64,000 nt of DNA, taken from positions 248,001 through 312,000 of the forward strand of contig NZ_QLMA01000004.1 in assembly GCF_003259435.1 (NCBI RefSeq). Reading direction: 5' to 3'. The stretch comes from Chitinophaga dinghuensis. GTDB taxonomy: Bacteria > Bacteroidota > Bacteroidia > Chitinophagales > Chitinophagaceae. The notes beneath the pieces are model-generated. The model was given only the letters and a program-made list of their open reading frames with translations. It was not told the origin of the DNA and searched no databases. The translations under genes and the position numbers were made by a program. Positions 9,284 to 17,593 of the stretch are shown here, piece by piece (position 1 is the stretch's first letter; each line of letters opens with the position of its first letter).

Positions 9284-9545
9284 TGGATATAGTTTTGTGG
9301 GTTTAACAAACATTTTAATAATAACAGTATACAGACACATGTCCTAATCTGATTTATCCTAATCTCAGCACGAGGGGGCGGCGTGCGGACCGGATAACAT
9401 TTGTTGGTAATGGTTGATCTGTACTGTCTGATTATTGAGATACATTTTCTCAACAGAATAAATATCCGAAGGAAATTTGAATTTAGATGTCAATTATTAG
9501 TTATGCATTAGTTAATCTCATGTCATTAACATCTGATAAAGGTTT

Positions 9546-11501
9546 CTACTCCTGTTGTGAAAGCCATGTTGGTGGCTGTTTTCCTTGTAAATAATAGTCG
9601 AAAAACTGCATCATTTTAGTGCTAAAATCAAGGGCGGAGGGGCCTGTCAAAGCATGATTGCCATCGTTGTACTGGAGTAGCCAGGCAGGTTTGTGGAGTC
9701 GTCTTAAACCCAGAAAAAAAGAGAGGATATTATTGAAGGGGCAGGTGCCATCATTGGTGGTATGCATCAGCAGTAGGGGCGTATTCATGTGATTGGCCGC
9801 GTAGATGGGGGAGTTGTGGATATATTGTTCCGGCATCTCCCATGGGGTGGCCTTCATCCGAAATTGCCCATTTTCAAATTCGTCCTGTTTGGTCATACCA
9901 TTCCAGATGATAGAATTATAGGCCGTCATCCAATCGCCCAACCCGGATGCAGAGCAGGCCGCCGCAAACTTATCCGAATGCGTTACCAGGTAATTGAGTT
10001 GCATAGCCCCCCAGCTACAGCCCTGAATACCCATATGCTTGCCATCTACATAAGGTAGCTTTTCCAGATATTCCGCGGCCCCAATTACGGCATCGTAGGC
10101 GCCTTGCATAGGATTCCCCGGTTGATAGTAGATATCCGGCGTAAACACCAGGTAACCGTTACGGGTATAGCTCGGAATATTGATATTACAGCCATTGGTC
10201 AGCGGTTCCAGCGGCAGATAGCTGTTGAGTCCATCCGACTTACGCTCATAGATATGCACAATAACAGGATATTTCCGGGAGCTGTCGAAGTTCCAGGGTT
10301 TATACAGGATACCTTGTCGTACCTGCCCATCAAGAGCGGTAAACTGTTGTAAGGAAGCGGTATAGTTACTATCTGATGGGGTGAAGGTAAGTTGACGGAA
10401 GGTTTTGAAGTTAGTGGTGGAGAAGAGGTTGGGAGGGAGGGTAGCTGTTTGTCTCCTTACAATAAAGCTATCCGAGTTCTTATCCTTCCTGGGTGTGTAA
10501 TTGCTGCCATCAGGAACATATGGATTATTCATGATATCGTATTGTACATCCCCCATCGTGAGTACTTCCGGATCATTTCCCTTTTCGTTTTTGATCAGAA
10601 AGAAGCCATTTTGTTTATTGTCGGTATTGAAAGCGTTTAGCACCAATGGAAACGATATCACCCTTTGGGGTGATTCATTCTGAAACTCCTGGACATGGAA
10701 GAGTATATGATGCCGGGCGCCGTAGCCATTGGTGAGGTTTTTAGGAGGGATTTTTCCGGTAGGGTCCACGGACCATAGATCATAGGAGTCGTAGAGGTAG
10801 ACGCGGGTGCTGGAGGCATTCCAGCCGGCGATACCGCGAGGGGAGGAGAATAGATCGTCTCGGTACAACCAATGGAGTTGAGTGTGCATAGCTGTGGAAA
10901 GAGCCGTCCTCTTTCCGGTAAGGACTTCATAGCTGTACCAGGTCTTGTTTTCAAAGAAGAGGATATATTGCGCATTGGGGGAGATGCCGCCGGTGGCAGT
11001 AGCACCCTTCACTACTGCGGGCAGATCCAGGGTATCCTGTTTAAGTGTTTGCACATCCATCAACACCAGGATTGGTGTAAGGGCAATAGTAGTCCGGTAG
11101 ATGATTATTGTAGGAGTAGTGAAGAGTAACCTGGCCTGGATATCGCCCACTGGAATTTCAACGCCTGTTCTTAAATCTATCAGGAAGGTATTAGTTGATG
11201 GTGCATGCTGTTCCTCATTAGCTACCCAGATTTTCAGGTGCTCCTTTTTGCCGATACTTGGATCACTCTCTGTCATGAAATAAGCGAAAGGGAGGCCTGT
11301 TAGCATTCGTACCAGGCGTTTATGTGTCCAGTTGGCTTTCAGTAATTTAGGAACTCCTGCATGCTGCGCCCATAGTTCGTTCCCTTTGGTGAAGACACTC
11401 CAGCCACTGATCGTATCCGATCTCAGATCCTGCTGGCTATGAGCTATCAGCTGTGATAGTAGCAACAAAGCAAGGAGTAGGGCGCGGAAGAATGAGGGCA
11501 T
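9546..11501 (-). CDS. S9-family (prolyl oligopeptidase-like) serine peptidase, shorter paralogue
   Basis: 651 residues with a signal peptide (ALLLALLLLSQLIAHSQQ), so periplasmic or surface-exposed. The N-terminal 400 residues look like a beta-propeller-type gate; the rest is an alpha/beta-hydrolase. Probable triad: S496 in GCSWGAM, D584 in HTTNDGTCPF, H616 in DGNHAL. The nucleophile elbow ends G-A rather than G-G. It is clearly paralogous to the 904-residue S9 protein at 22538-25252 (shared SDGLN, NGYLVF-PD, GIQG-SWG, MHTT-D and RQFFDY/MQFFDY segments) but lacks about 250 residues of the N-terminal half. Base composition is nearer to the flanking chromosome than to the AT-rich DNA upstream. 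A peptide gene lies just upstream on the same strand beyond a long hairpin. Confidence 0.88.
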   Translation of the reverse strand: MPSFFRALLLALLLLSQLIAHSQQDLRSDTISGWSVFTKGNELWAQHAGVPKLLKANWTHKRLVRMLTGLPFAYFMTESDPSIGKKEHLKIWVANEEQHAPSTNTFLIDLRTGVEIPVGDIQARLLFTTPTIIIYRTTIALTPILVLMDVQTLKQDTLDLPAVVKGATATGGISPNAQYILFFENKTWYSYEVLTGKRTALSTAMHTQLHWLYRDDLFSSPRGIAGWNASSTRVYLYDSYDLWSVDPTGKIPPKNLTNGYGARHHILFHVQEFQNESPQRVISFPLVLNAFNTDNKQNGFFLIKNEKGNDPEVLTMGDVQYDIMNNPYVPDGSNYTPRKDKNSDSFIVRRQTATLPPNLFSTTNFKTFRQLTFTPSDSNYTASLQQFTALDGQVRQGILYKPWNFDSSRKYPVIVHIYERKSDGLNSYLPLEPLTNGCNINIPSYTRNGYLVFTPDIYYQPGNPMQGAYDAVIGAAEYLEKLPYVDGKHMGIQGCSWGAMQLNYLVTHSDKFAAACSASGLGDWMTAYNSIIWNGMTKQDEFENGQFRMKATPWEMPEQYIHNSPIYAANHMNTPLLLMHTTNDGTCPFNNILSFFLGLRRLHKPAWLLQYNDGNHALTGPSALDFSTKMMQFFDYYLQGKQPPTWLSQQE

Positions 11502-11567
11502 AGATGTGGCAGAATGGTTACATAGACAATATAGGGATTGGGGGTGAAGTGGGAGTGCGGTAGAGGG

Positions 11568-11616
11568 AGTATAATAACTTGTAGGGAGAAAGCTTCTCCT
11601 TACAAGTTATTATACT
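11568..11616. terminator. 23-bp stem hairpin after the 11680 peptide gene
   Basis: Arms 11568-11590 and 11594-11616 pair over 23 bp with one G.T wobble and a three-base AGC loop; the outer arm is AGTATAATAACTTG. It lies 64 bp past the stop of the peptide gene and 67 bp ahead of the S9 start, so it could terminate the peptide transcript or control read-through into the peptidase. Confidence 0.6.
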
Positions 11617-11679
11617 GATGGTTGAAAAATTGGGAGAATTTGGCTGATTCTGTTTGCTGATTTGTTGACTAAGAGGATG

Positions 11680-11928
11680 TTATAAGTCTTTGAAAAGGAC
11701 CGTTATCGTCGTGCAAGGATCGCACTTTATTGTTGTTGCAAGAGTAGCAGTAGCAAATTGTCCATTGTTGAATGTTGTAAGAGAATATACAGTTAAACAA
11801 CACCTGAATGGAGGATCTGTTATGTCTTGTAAATAAAGGAAATGCATGTGTCTTGCTGCTGATGCCATTGTTACAGCGACTAATGAAATGACAAAGGAAA
11901 TAGCTAATAACAGTTTTGCATTTTTCAT
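11680..11928 (-). CDS. Small exported peptide, family of five (member 1, divergent)
   Basis: 82 residues. It has a Lys-initiated hydrophobic N-terminus (MKNAKLLLAISFVISLVAV) ending at TMA-S, like a signal-peptidase I site after residue 22, then AARH, Tyr32 and a Ser/Thr-rich tail. It shares K5, A22-S23, H27, Y32, D35, a mid-chain SLTT and a C-terminal FKDL with the peptides at 15108, 15619 and 17236. It differs in having paired cysteines (C43-C44 and C69-x2-C72) and a two-residue insertion. It resembles the small signal-bearing DUF6520-like proteins of Bacteroidota, but I cannot confirm membership. It lies between a TonB-receptor-like barrel gene upstream and an S9 peptidase downstream, all on one strand. 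It could be a RiPP precursor or a periplasmic disulfide protein. Confidence 0.65.
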   Translation of the reverse strand: MKNAKLLLAISFVISLVAVTMASAARHMHFLYLQDITDPPFRCCLTVYSLTTFNNGQFATATLATTIKCDPCTTITVLFKDL

Positions 11929-12245
11929 AGTTCTTATTGTTTAAAAGTTCGGAGAATGAGTATAGGATGGAGAATTTAAAAACCCTTTTGAGATGTTTGA
12001 ATTGTGATAATAGTTCGGGTATTTAAGGTTGTGTAAAAAATGGATTATTTGTTTGACTACTTGGTTCCTCTAAGCAGCATTTGCCATGATGATAAGATGC
12101 ATCATACATTTAAAAAAAATGTCTTGGTATAAATGCAACAGCCAGGATCAATGAATCTTACAGTTGGTTCTATGATGTAAATATACAACCACCTGCTGAA
12201 ATTGTAAGTGCAATGGCGTAGATAGAGGTAAGAGAGGAGATAGGG
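11929..12245. other. AT-rich gap, 317 bp, no gene seen
   Basis: Lies between the barrel-protein stop and the peptide start, both minus strand. It should hold the promoter of the peptide gene. I see no convincing TAnnTTTG element, no ORF and no strong hairpin. Confidence 0.4.
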
Positions 12246-14897
12246 TTATTTAAAATAGTACGAAAAGCTTAGAAGGAAGAACCGCTGCATTGTTAGGTTC
12301 CTGGCGTCCTCTATGTAGTTAACCCCTATAGTTCTTGAAATACTGGTGTTTTTATTTAATAAATCGAACCCTTGTAATTTGATGGCAGCTTTTCCTTTCA
12401 TGATTTGCTTACTGATAAAACTGTTCCATAGGTCAATAGGCTGATTAAATCCTGCACCTAGACCAGCATAGATAATACGACTATAGCGCATTCCAATGGA
12501 AAATTTAAGAGGCAAATTTAGCTGATAGTCTAGGCTGAAATTATACATAGTGTTATAAGTCCTGATAGTGCTATCCAATTCATAGGAAGATTCCATGTAG
12601 TTGGCGCCGAAACCAGCATTTATTTCCAATAATTTTCCTTTTGTATAGTTTAGTCCAATATTTCCGGCAGTATTATAGGTTTTGTTAATACTGGAGGTAG
12701 CATTGATTATGAAAGGAGTGGTAGATACCCCGGAGTTGCCATTTAGGTTAACTTTGAATTTCTTTTTGAAGAAATACTCAGTGACATTAAATCTCCCCAT
12801 GAAATTATTGGTACCATTCATGTTTATTGGAATAGCTATCTGTCTGCCAAGCGAATCATATTGTACACTATTGATGATTTTATCTTTACTGACAGCATAT
12901 TCCAGTCCTCCGCTTATTACAAATAAACTTTTAGGATTGAAATGACTGAATGAAAGACTATATCTGTTATTTACAGAATTTTGTAGGTTGGGGTTCCCGC
13001 TGATTACCTGAAGCGGATTTTGAATGTTGGGTACGGATATTAATTGGATGGGAAAAACAGGTGTCATGTATGAATTGGTGGAAAAGATAAGTCTTGTACC
13101 AGGATTGAAATTGTAGGTTATATCTAGCTGAGGAAAAAAAATACTCTTATTGTTTCTAACTACTGATGTATCATTAAGCCGGATTTTTTGTGATATCATT
13201 GACCAGTTGGCGAAACTACGGATATCCCATTTGTTTTGTTTAATTACAAATCCAACCGCCATTGCATTGTTTAGGTTATCTCCACTCCAGCGGTAGCTTA
13301 ATGTATCTATAGGCAAATAAGTGTTATTTCCATTGATATCTTTTAGTATAGAGTATAAATTGTTGTCCGATTGGGTATTTTGTAAGGTAGTCCCTGATGC
13401 ACCTATAAATAATACGCTTTTACTAATATTATATTCCAATGCCGTGTAAAGAGATATCATTTTATTCTGTACAGGATTGGGATTCCAGTTATTATTAGAT
13501 GATAGGGTTTTAATAGAATCGGAGTCCTGTTGGGTATACAGTGATTGGAAATAAGTATTATTCTTCTCTGGAGCATAACCTAAAGTCAAGTCGGTGGAGA
13601 AGAATCCTTTTTTTTCTTTTAATAGATGCCTATAAGTGGCATTATAAGACCAGCTCTGGTTTTTATTGTTTGAATGGTTTTCAGATATACCATTCAAAGT
13701 CGTATTTGTATCGCTGAATAGAGTGAGGAAAGAAGAATTGCTTTTATTTTTTGTAAGACCATAATTGAAAGATATTTTTTGTATCAAAAAGTTCAACGTA
13801 TCGAGCTCTTTTTCAAACTTTACATCTGCTTTGAAATTCGTATTTGATTGATTAGAACTGGTTTGTTGATTCATAGAAGTGGGGGACGTCGAATTAATAT
13901 ATTGCCGATCAATGATACTGCTATTTTCGGTTTGCGTTTGTTGAAAATAGGCACTGGCAGTGAGCCTACTTTTACGTATTTTTTTTGTAGAAAAGTTGAA
14001 TCCAATGTCTGTTGTTGTAGTTATCCCATTGGAGGAGGACCGATTTTCATTGATGTTATTAATATTATTTCTACTACCTATTAGTGACATTTGATCAGAG
14101 TTGCCAAATCTATTGAATGTAAATCCGGACGTATATTTACTATCGTTGCCAATGCCTATCGACACTTGTCCGATGATTTTATTTTTTTTATCTGCTTTAA
14201 TTGTGAGGTTCAATACTTTCTCCTGGGTCCCTTTTGTAAGGTCGTCTCCTTGTTGGGATCCATCTTTATCTCTTCTGACAATTTGAATTTTATCAATCAG
14301 ATCAGCATTTAAGTTTTTCAGTGCTAGACTGGTGTTGCCACCAAAGTATTCTTGTCCCTCAATCGTGATCCTGGAAATGGCCTCATCATTATATTTTAAG
14401 GTGCCGTCCGGCATGACAGTTAACCCAGGTATCTTTGTCAATAGATCTTTCAACATCGCATTGTCTTGTGTTTGGAATCTAGCGGCATTAAATTCTGTTG
14501 TGTCTCTGGTTACTTTAGCTTTTATAACCTGTCCACTTACCTGTACTTCATCTAGGTTAATGATGAGCTTAGACATATAAACATTGCCAATATTCCATAT
14601 TGTATCTTTTTGTGTGTAAGTCGCTTTTAAGCGGGTGTTTCTATAATTGTCCTTAAACAGGAGAATTCCTGCTATGGATTTACTCGCTTTAATAGAAAAA
14701 AAACCAAGTTTGTTTGTGGTAGCAATATCAGATGATTGGGTATTACCACCGAGTAGCATCACCTGTACACCAGTCAATGGTTGTCTAGATACGGAGTCGT
14801 ATACTTGTCCAATAATGGTAAGTTTGACTTCATTTTGAGTGAATGCTGAAGTTGAATAAAATAGTAATGTGGTGGCTAACAGAAAAATAGTTCTCAT
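12246..14897 (-). CDS. TonB-receptor-like outer-membrane beta-barrel protein
   Basis: 883 residues: signal peptide (LLATTLLFYSTSAFTQ), a CarboxypepD_reg-like beta-sandwich (about residues 28-110, LTIIGQVYDSVSRQPLTGVQV), a short plug-like region (about 130-230, LKDLLTKIPGLTVMPDGTLKYN) and a long barrel rich in alternating aromatic strands, ending in FLLSFSYYFK. This is the FecA/TonB-receptor-like 'outer membrane beta-barrel family', which lacks the full SusC signature and has no SusD partner here. Such proteins may import or export peptides or metal complexes; the substrate is unknown. It is AT-rich like its neighbours. A 29-bp perfect palindrome lies between it and the peptide gene upstream at 15108. 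Confidence 0.82.
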   Translation of the reverse strand: MRTIFLLATTLLFYSTSAFTQNEVKLTIIGQVYDSVSRQPLTGVQVMLLGGNTQSSDIATTNKLGFFSIKASKSIAGILLFKDNYRNTRLKATYTQKDTIWNIGNVYMSKLIINLDEVQVSGQVIKAKVTRDTTEFNAARFQTQDNAMLKDLLTKIPGLTVMPDGTLKYNDEAISRITIEGQEYFGGNTSLALKNLNADLIDKIQIVRRDKDGSQQGDDLTKGTQEKVLNLTIKADKKNKIIGQVSIGIGNDSKYTSGFTFNRFGNSDQMSLIGSRNNINNINENRSSSNGITTTTDIGFNFSTKKIRKSRLTASAYFQQTQTENSSIIDRQYINSTSPTSMNQQTSSNQSNTNFKADVKFEKELDTLNFLIQKISFNYGLTKNKSNSSFLTLFSDTNTTLNGISENHSNNKNQSWSYNATYRHLLKEKKGFFSTDLTLGYAPEKNNTYFQSLYTQQDSDSIKTLSSNNNWNPNPVQNKMISLYTALEYNISKSVLFIGASGTTLQNTQSDNNLYSILKDINGNNTYLPIDTLSYRWSGDNLNNAMAVGFVIKQNKWDIRSFANWSMISQKIRLNDTSVVRNNKSIFFPQLDITYNFNPGTRLIFSTNSYMTPVFPIQLISVPNIQNPLQVISGNPNLQNSVNNRYSLSFSHFNPKSLFVISGGLEYAVSKDKIINSVQYDSLGRQIAIPINMNGTNNFMGRFNVTEYFFKKKFKVNLNGNSGVSTTPFIINATSSINKTYNTAGNIGLNYTKGKLLEINAGFGANYMESSYELDSTIRTYNTMYNFSLDYQLNLPLKFSIGMRYSRIIYAGLGAGFNQPIDLWNSFISKQIMKGKAAIKLQGFDLLNKNTSISRTIGVNYIEDARNLTMQRFFLLSFSYYFK

Positions 14898-14997
14898 CTG
14901 GCAGGCTTATTTCATAAACAATATATTAATTGTTAGTGCGATGAGAGGGCGGTGGAAAAATTGGGGTTGGGGGATTGGGCTGAAGGAAAAGTTATTT

Positions 14998-15065
14998 AAT
15001 TTTATGTATTCATTTTCCATTACAGAGATTCGTATTTCTGTAATGGAAAATGAATACATAAAATT
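14998..15065. terminator. 29-bp perfect inverted repeat after the 15108 peptide gene
   Basis: Arms 14998-15026 and 15037-15065 are perfectly complementary over 29 bp around a ten-base loop. The inner arm reads CATTTTCCATTACAGA. It starts 43 bp past the stop of the peptide gene and lies 101 bp before the start of the barrel gene on the same strand. The length exceeds a normal intrinsic terminator, so a regulatory or RNA-processing role or a mobile-element trace are alternatives. Confidence 0.6.
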
Positions 15066-15107
15066 GGAGTATTTATGACCTACTGGTATTTTGTTCTACT
15101 AGATAAA

Positions 15108-15350
15108 TTACAAAGCCTTGTAAAGAGTCAACTGCTCTGGGCATGATATCGTTAGTGGTTGCGTTGATGCAAAAGTAACAGTATAAACTGGTCCAACTGG
15201 AGCTGTAGTCAGAGAAAATATGGTCAGCTGGCATATGCTTTGAGCGTCGTTAACATAGACACGGCTAGTATGTTTTGCGAAAGAAGCAAGAGCTCCTGCG
15301 AATATTGCTATGATGCCGGAAAATAGTAGTAATAATTTTGTTAGTTTCAT
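15108..15350 (-). CDS. Small exported peptide, family of five (member 2)
   Basis: 80 residues, aligning without gaps to the peptides at 15619 and 17236. Layout: K2/K5 and a hydrophobic core to residue 22 with an A20-L-A22 signal-peptidase-type site, then S23, a KH pair (26-27), Y32-x-N34-D35, C40, a Ser/Thr-rich stretch (LTIFSLTTAPVG, VTFASTQPLTIS), C70-P71 and a LYKAL C-terminus. Thirty residues between the two cysteines are conserved exactly in three members. The tail has many dehydratable Ser/Thr residues, as expected of a lanthipeptide core, but it lacks the short S-x2-S-x3-C motifs typical of actinobacterial class III cores. A single disulfide in the periplasm is the plain alternative. 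Confidence 0.7.
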   Translation of the reverse strand: MKLTKLLLLFSGIIAIFAGALASFAKHTSRVYVNDAQSICQLTIFSLTTAPVGPVYTVTFASTQPLTISCPEQLTLYKAL

Positions 15351-15618
15351 GATTTTTTGTTTTTACGATTACTATATTATTTGTTAGTGTTTTCTCAATA
15401 TCTTCAAATTTTGGGGATAGAAGATAACAAGGTTATTGAAAAAGTTCATGATTTATTTTATGTATGCTGTACTGTTTTAGAAAGTGCTCATTACTGGGTA
15501 TGTAAAACGATATCCTAATTATTTGCACTACAAATTTATTTAGCTATTTACTTCATGTCCTTGCAAAAGTTTCGCATTATTATCTGATTTTTTACCAGTT
15601 ATAGTATGCTTCTGGTTT

Positions 15619-15861
15619 TTAAAGGCCCTTATAAAGAGTCAATAAGTTAGGGCATGAAATTAATGTAGCCTGTGTGGATGCGTAAGTAACAGTCACAGAC
15701 TGTGAATTGGGAGAGGTAGTTAGTGTATGAATAATCAATACACAATGTCTGACTTCATCATTGACATAAATAATTTGAGCGTGCCTCAGTTTAGAAGCTA
15801 GTGCACCAGCAGTAGTGGACACAAAACCCAAGCAAATCAGTAATGTTTTGGATGTTTTCAT
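15619..15861 (-). CDS. Small exported peptide, family of five (member 3)
   Basis: 80 residues, co-linear with the peptides at 15108 and 17236: GALAS at 19-23, H27, Y32-x-N34-D35, C40, HTLTT in mid-chain, YASTQ at 60-64, C70-P71 and LYKGL at the end. It has one extra cysteine (C10) inside the hydrophobic leader. It lies 268 bp upstream of the 15108 gene on the same strand. The high similarity and equal length point to recent tandem duplication. No strong hairpin follows it, unlike the other four members, so it may be transcribed together with 15108. Confidence 0.7.
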   Translation of the reverse strand: MKTSKTLLICLGFVSTTAGALASKLRHAQIIYVNDEVRHCVLIIHTLTTSPNSQSVTVTYASTQATLISCPNLLTLYKGL

Positions 15862-16159
15862 GCTAATTCATGCTTTTTGATTAAAAAGCTAAATTTGAGA
15901 TTATTTTCCCCTATTTAATTGTAGTAATGGTGGGGGAAAATCACCAGATCTACAAATCCGGTTGGATGTTATTATATTTCTTGATTATTAAAGGATTAAA
16001 TCTTTAAAGGGTTGTGTCGCATAATTCTGTTAATGTATTGGAGTCGATGATGAAGTAGTATTGTTTATTGGATTCGAATAATTGTGTCGAGATGTACATT
16101 TCTGAATGCTACAATTGTATATGAAAATAAATAAAACTACTGCAACAAGAATGGTAGTT
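15862..16159. other. AT-rich gap upstream of the 15619 peptide, no gene seen
   Basis: Just under 300 bp. The 50-60 bp directly upstream of the peptide start, near the string CTAAATTTGAGATTATTTTC, are close to the stretch upstream of the 17236 peptide (CTAAATTTAAGATGATTTCC), so the duplicated unit includes the promoter region. Nothing else is recognisable before the IS remnant begins. Confidence 0.45.
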
Positions 16160-17111
16160 TTTATTTTCTAGGCATTTAGGATGTATCAAAGAGTTGGAGG
16201 AAGAGAATGCCGGACTTAAAGATATTGTAGCCAATTTGACGCTCGAAAAAGATGCCGTCAGGACTGTAATAGAAAAAGTTCGGCGGCCTGATGACAAATG
16301 ACAAGAAGTTGCATAATTGGTGCAGGAGAAAGTGAGTGAGCAGTCAGGACTGCAAGATGGTTGGCTTACCTCGTTCTTCATTCCGTTATAAACAGCAATT
16401 TAAATATGAGAGTCCTTTGATGGATGCTTTGGATGACCTAGTCAAGAAACATTCTTCTATCGGTTTCTGGAAAGGCTGTCATGTTTAAGGCATAAGGGCC
16501 ATTTATGGAATCATAAACGGCTCTCCGGGTTTATATACAATTAAAATTGCATATTATAGGTGAGGTCAAGCGAAGATTACCTGAACGGATAAGACAGCCG
16601 CTCATTGTTCCCAATTCCATAAATGAGCCCTGGAGCATGGATTTCATGACAGATAGCTTGGTTGATGGAGGACATTTTCGGTTATTGAATGTCATTGATG
16701 ATTACAATCGGGAGTCGCTGTGGATTGAAATGGATACTTTTTACCAAGCCTTAGAGTTATTAGAGTATTGGATATGATAGTCGAAATGCAGGGAAATCAT
16801 TAAAAATGAGAGTGGATAATGGCCCCTAGTTTATCAGCCATCATTGCAAAAGTGGTGCAATATCCAGTTACAATTTATACAACCAGGTAAACCAGTTCAA
16901 AACGCCTTTATTGAGCGGAATAACTGCTCTTTAAGGAGATTGCTGCTTGATGCCTATGGATTATAGCTGAAGAGTAGAAGCAGTACTATAATAGCTCCAG
17001 GATTTACTAGGCACTTGGATTTGTTCCTCCTCTGGAGTTCGGCAAAGAAATTTGATGTCGAAATTATTTAAAACTCTAATCCCTACAGGATCAAAATATA
17101 GGTAAGCTTAC
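16160..17111 (+). mobile_element. IS3-family element remnant, copy A (5'-truncated, stops)
   Basis: Sequence closely similar to the fuller copy at 20427-21632. It begins inside orfA (the GGAGGAAGAGAATGCC segment, matching ELEEEN) and runs to a shared right end ...AGGTAAGCTTAC at 17111. The transposase frame is broken repeatedly. Recognisable pieces are [12 protein letters not shown] in the frame at 16547-16777, VDNGP followed by a stop near 16829, and NAFIERN near 16900. No left terminus is visible, so the element is 5'-deleted and cannot move. It separates the 15619 and 17236 peptide genes. Confidence 0.75.
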
Positions 17112-17161
17112 ACGACAAGGGCAGTAAGATTGATATTTTCTCGCTGATAGTAGTAAGGATA

Positions 17162-17195
17162 AAAAGGAAGCTCTCTTATTAGAGAGCTTCCTTTT
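17162..17195 (-). terminator. Intrinsic terminator of the 17236 peptide gene
   Basis: Arms 17162-17176 and 17181-17195 (AAAAGGAAGCTCTCT and its complement) form a perfect 15-bp stem with a four-base loop. On the minus strand the stem is followed by a T-run (TTTTTATCC). It begins 41 bp past the peptide stop codon, the classic position. Confidence 0.75.
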
Positions 17196-17235
17196 GCCTT
17201 GACAAAAGATTGTCGGCACCTTACTTTAGCTATGA

Positions 17236-17478
17236 TTACAGACTCTTATAAAAAGTCAGTTGATCAGGGCAAGAAGCATCAATTGGCTGAGTAGAAGCAA
17301 AAGTGGTTGTAATTGGTGCACCAACTACTGATGTAGTAACAGAAAAAACTGTGAGTTTACAGTTACGTTGAGCATCATTAATGTAAAGTACATTTGTATG
17401 TTTTGCAGTTGATGCTAAAGCACCAGCAACTAATGATACCAGACCGGCACCAACGAGTAAGAATTTTGCTGTTTTCAT
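17236..17478 (-). CDS. Small exported peptide next to the synthetase, family of five (member 4)
   Basis: 80 residues with the family layout: MKTAKFLLVGAG leader, A20-L-A22 site, S23, K26-H27, Y32-x-N34-D35, C40, FSVTT, a Thr-rich run (ITTTFASTQ), C70-P71, FYKSL. It starts 115 bp downstream of the LanKC-like synthetase gene on the same strand and is closed by its own terminator, making it the strongest candidate substrate by position. Fourteen Ser/Thr residues lie between C40 and the C-terminus. The AXA site predicts Sec export, so modification would have to precede translocation; otherwise the peptide is unrelated to the synthetase. Confidence 0.72.
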   Translation of the reverse strand: MKTAKFLLVGAGLVSLVAGALASTAKHTNVLYINDAQRNCKLTVFSVTTSVVGAPITTTFASTQPIDASCPDQLTFYKSL

Positions 17479-17593
17479 AATTTTAATTGCTTTTTAGTTA
17501 AAAAGCTAAATTTAAGATGATTTCCCCCTATTTATTATCATGCAGTATGGGAAGAGGGAATTGCCCCAGTCTGCATATCCGGATAAGTTGAAA

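Noticed and set aside
16109..16381. 90-residue minus-strand frame over IS copy A
   Set aside because: Antisense of the degraded IS3 orfA region; no independent evidence.
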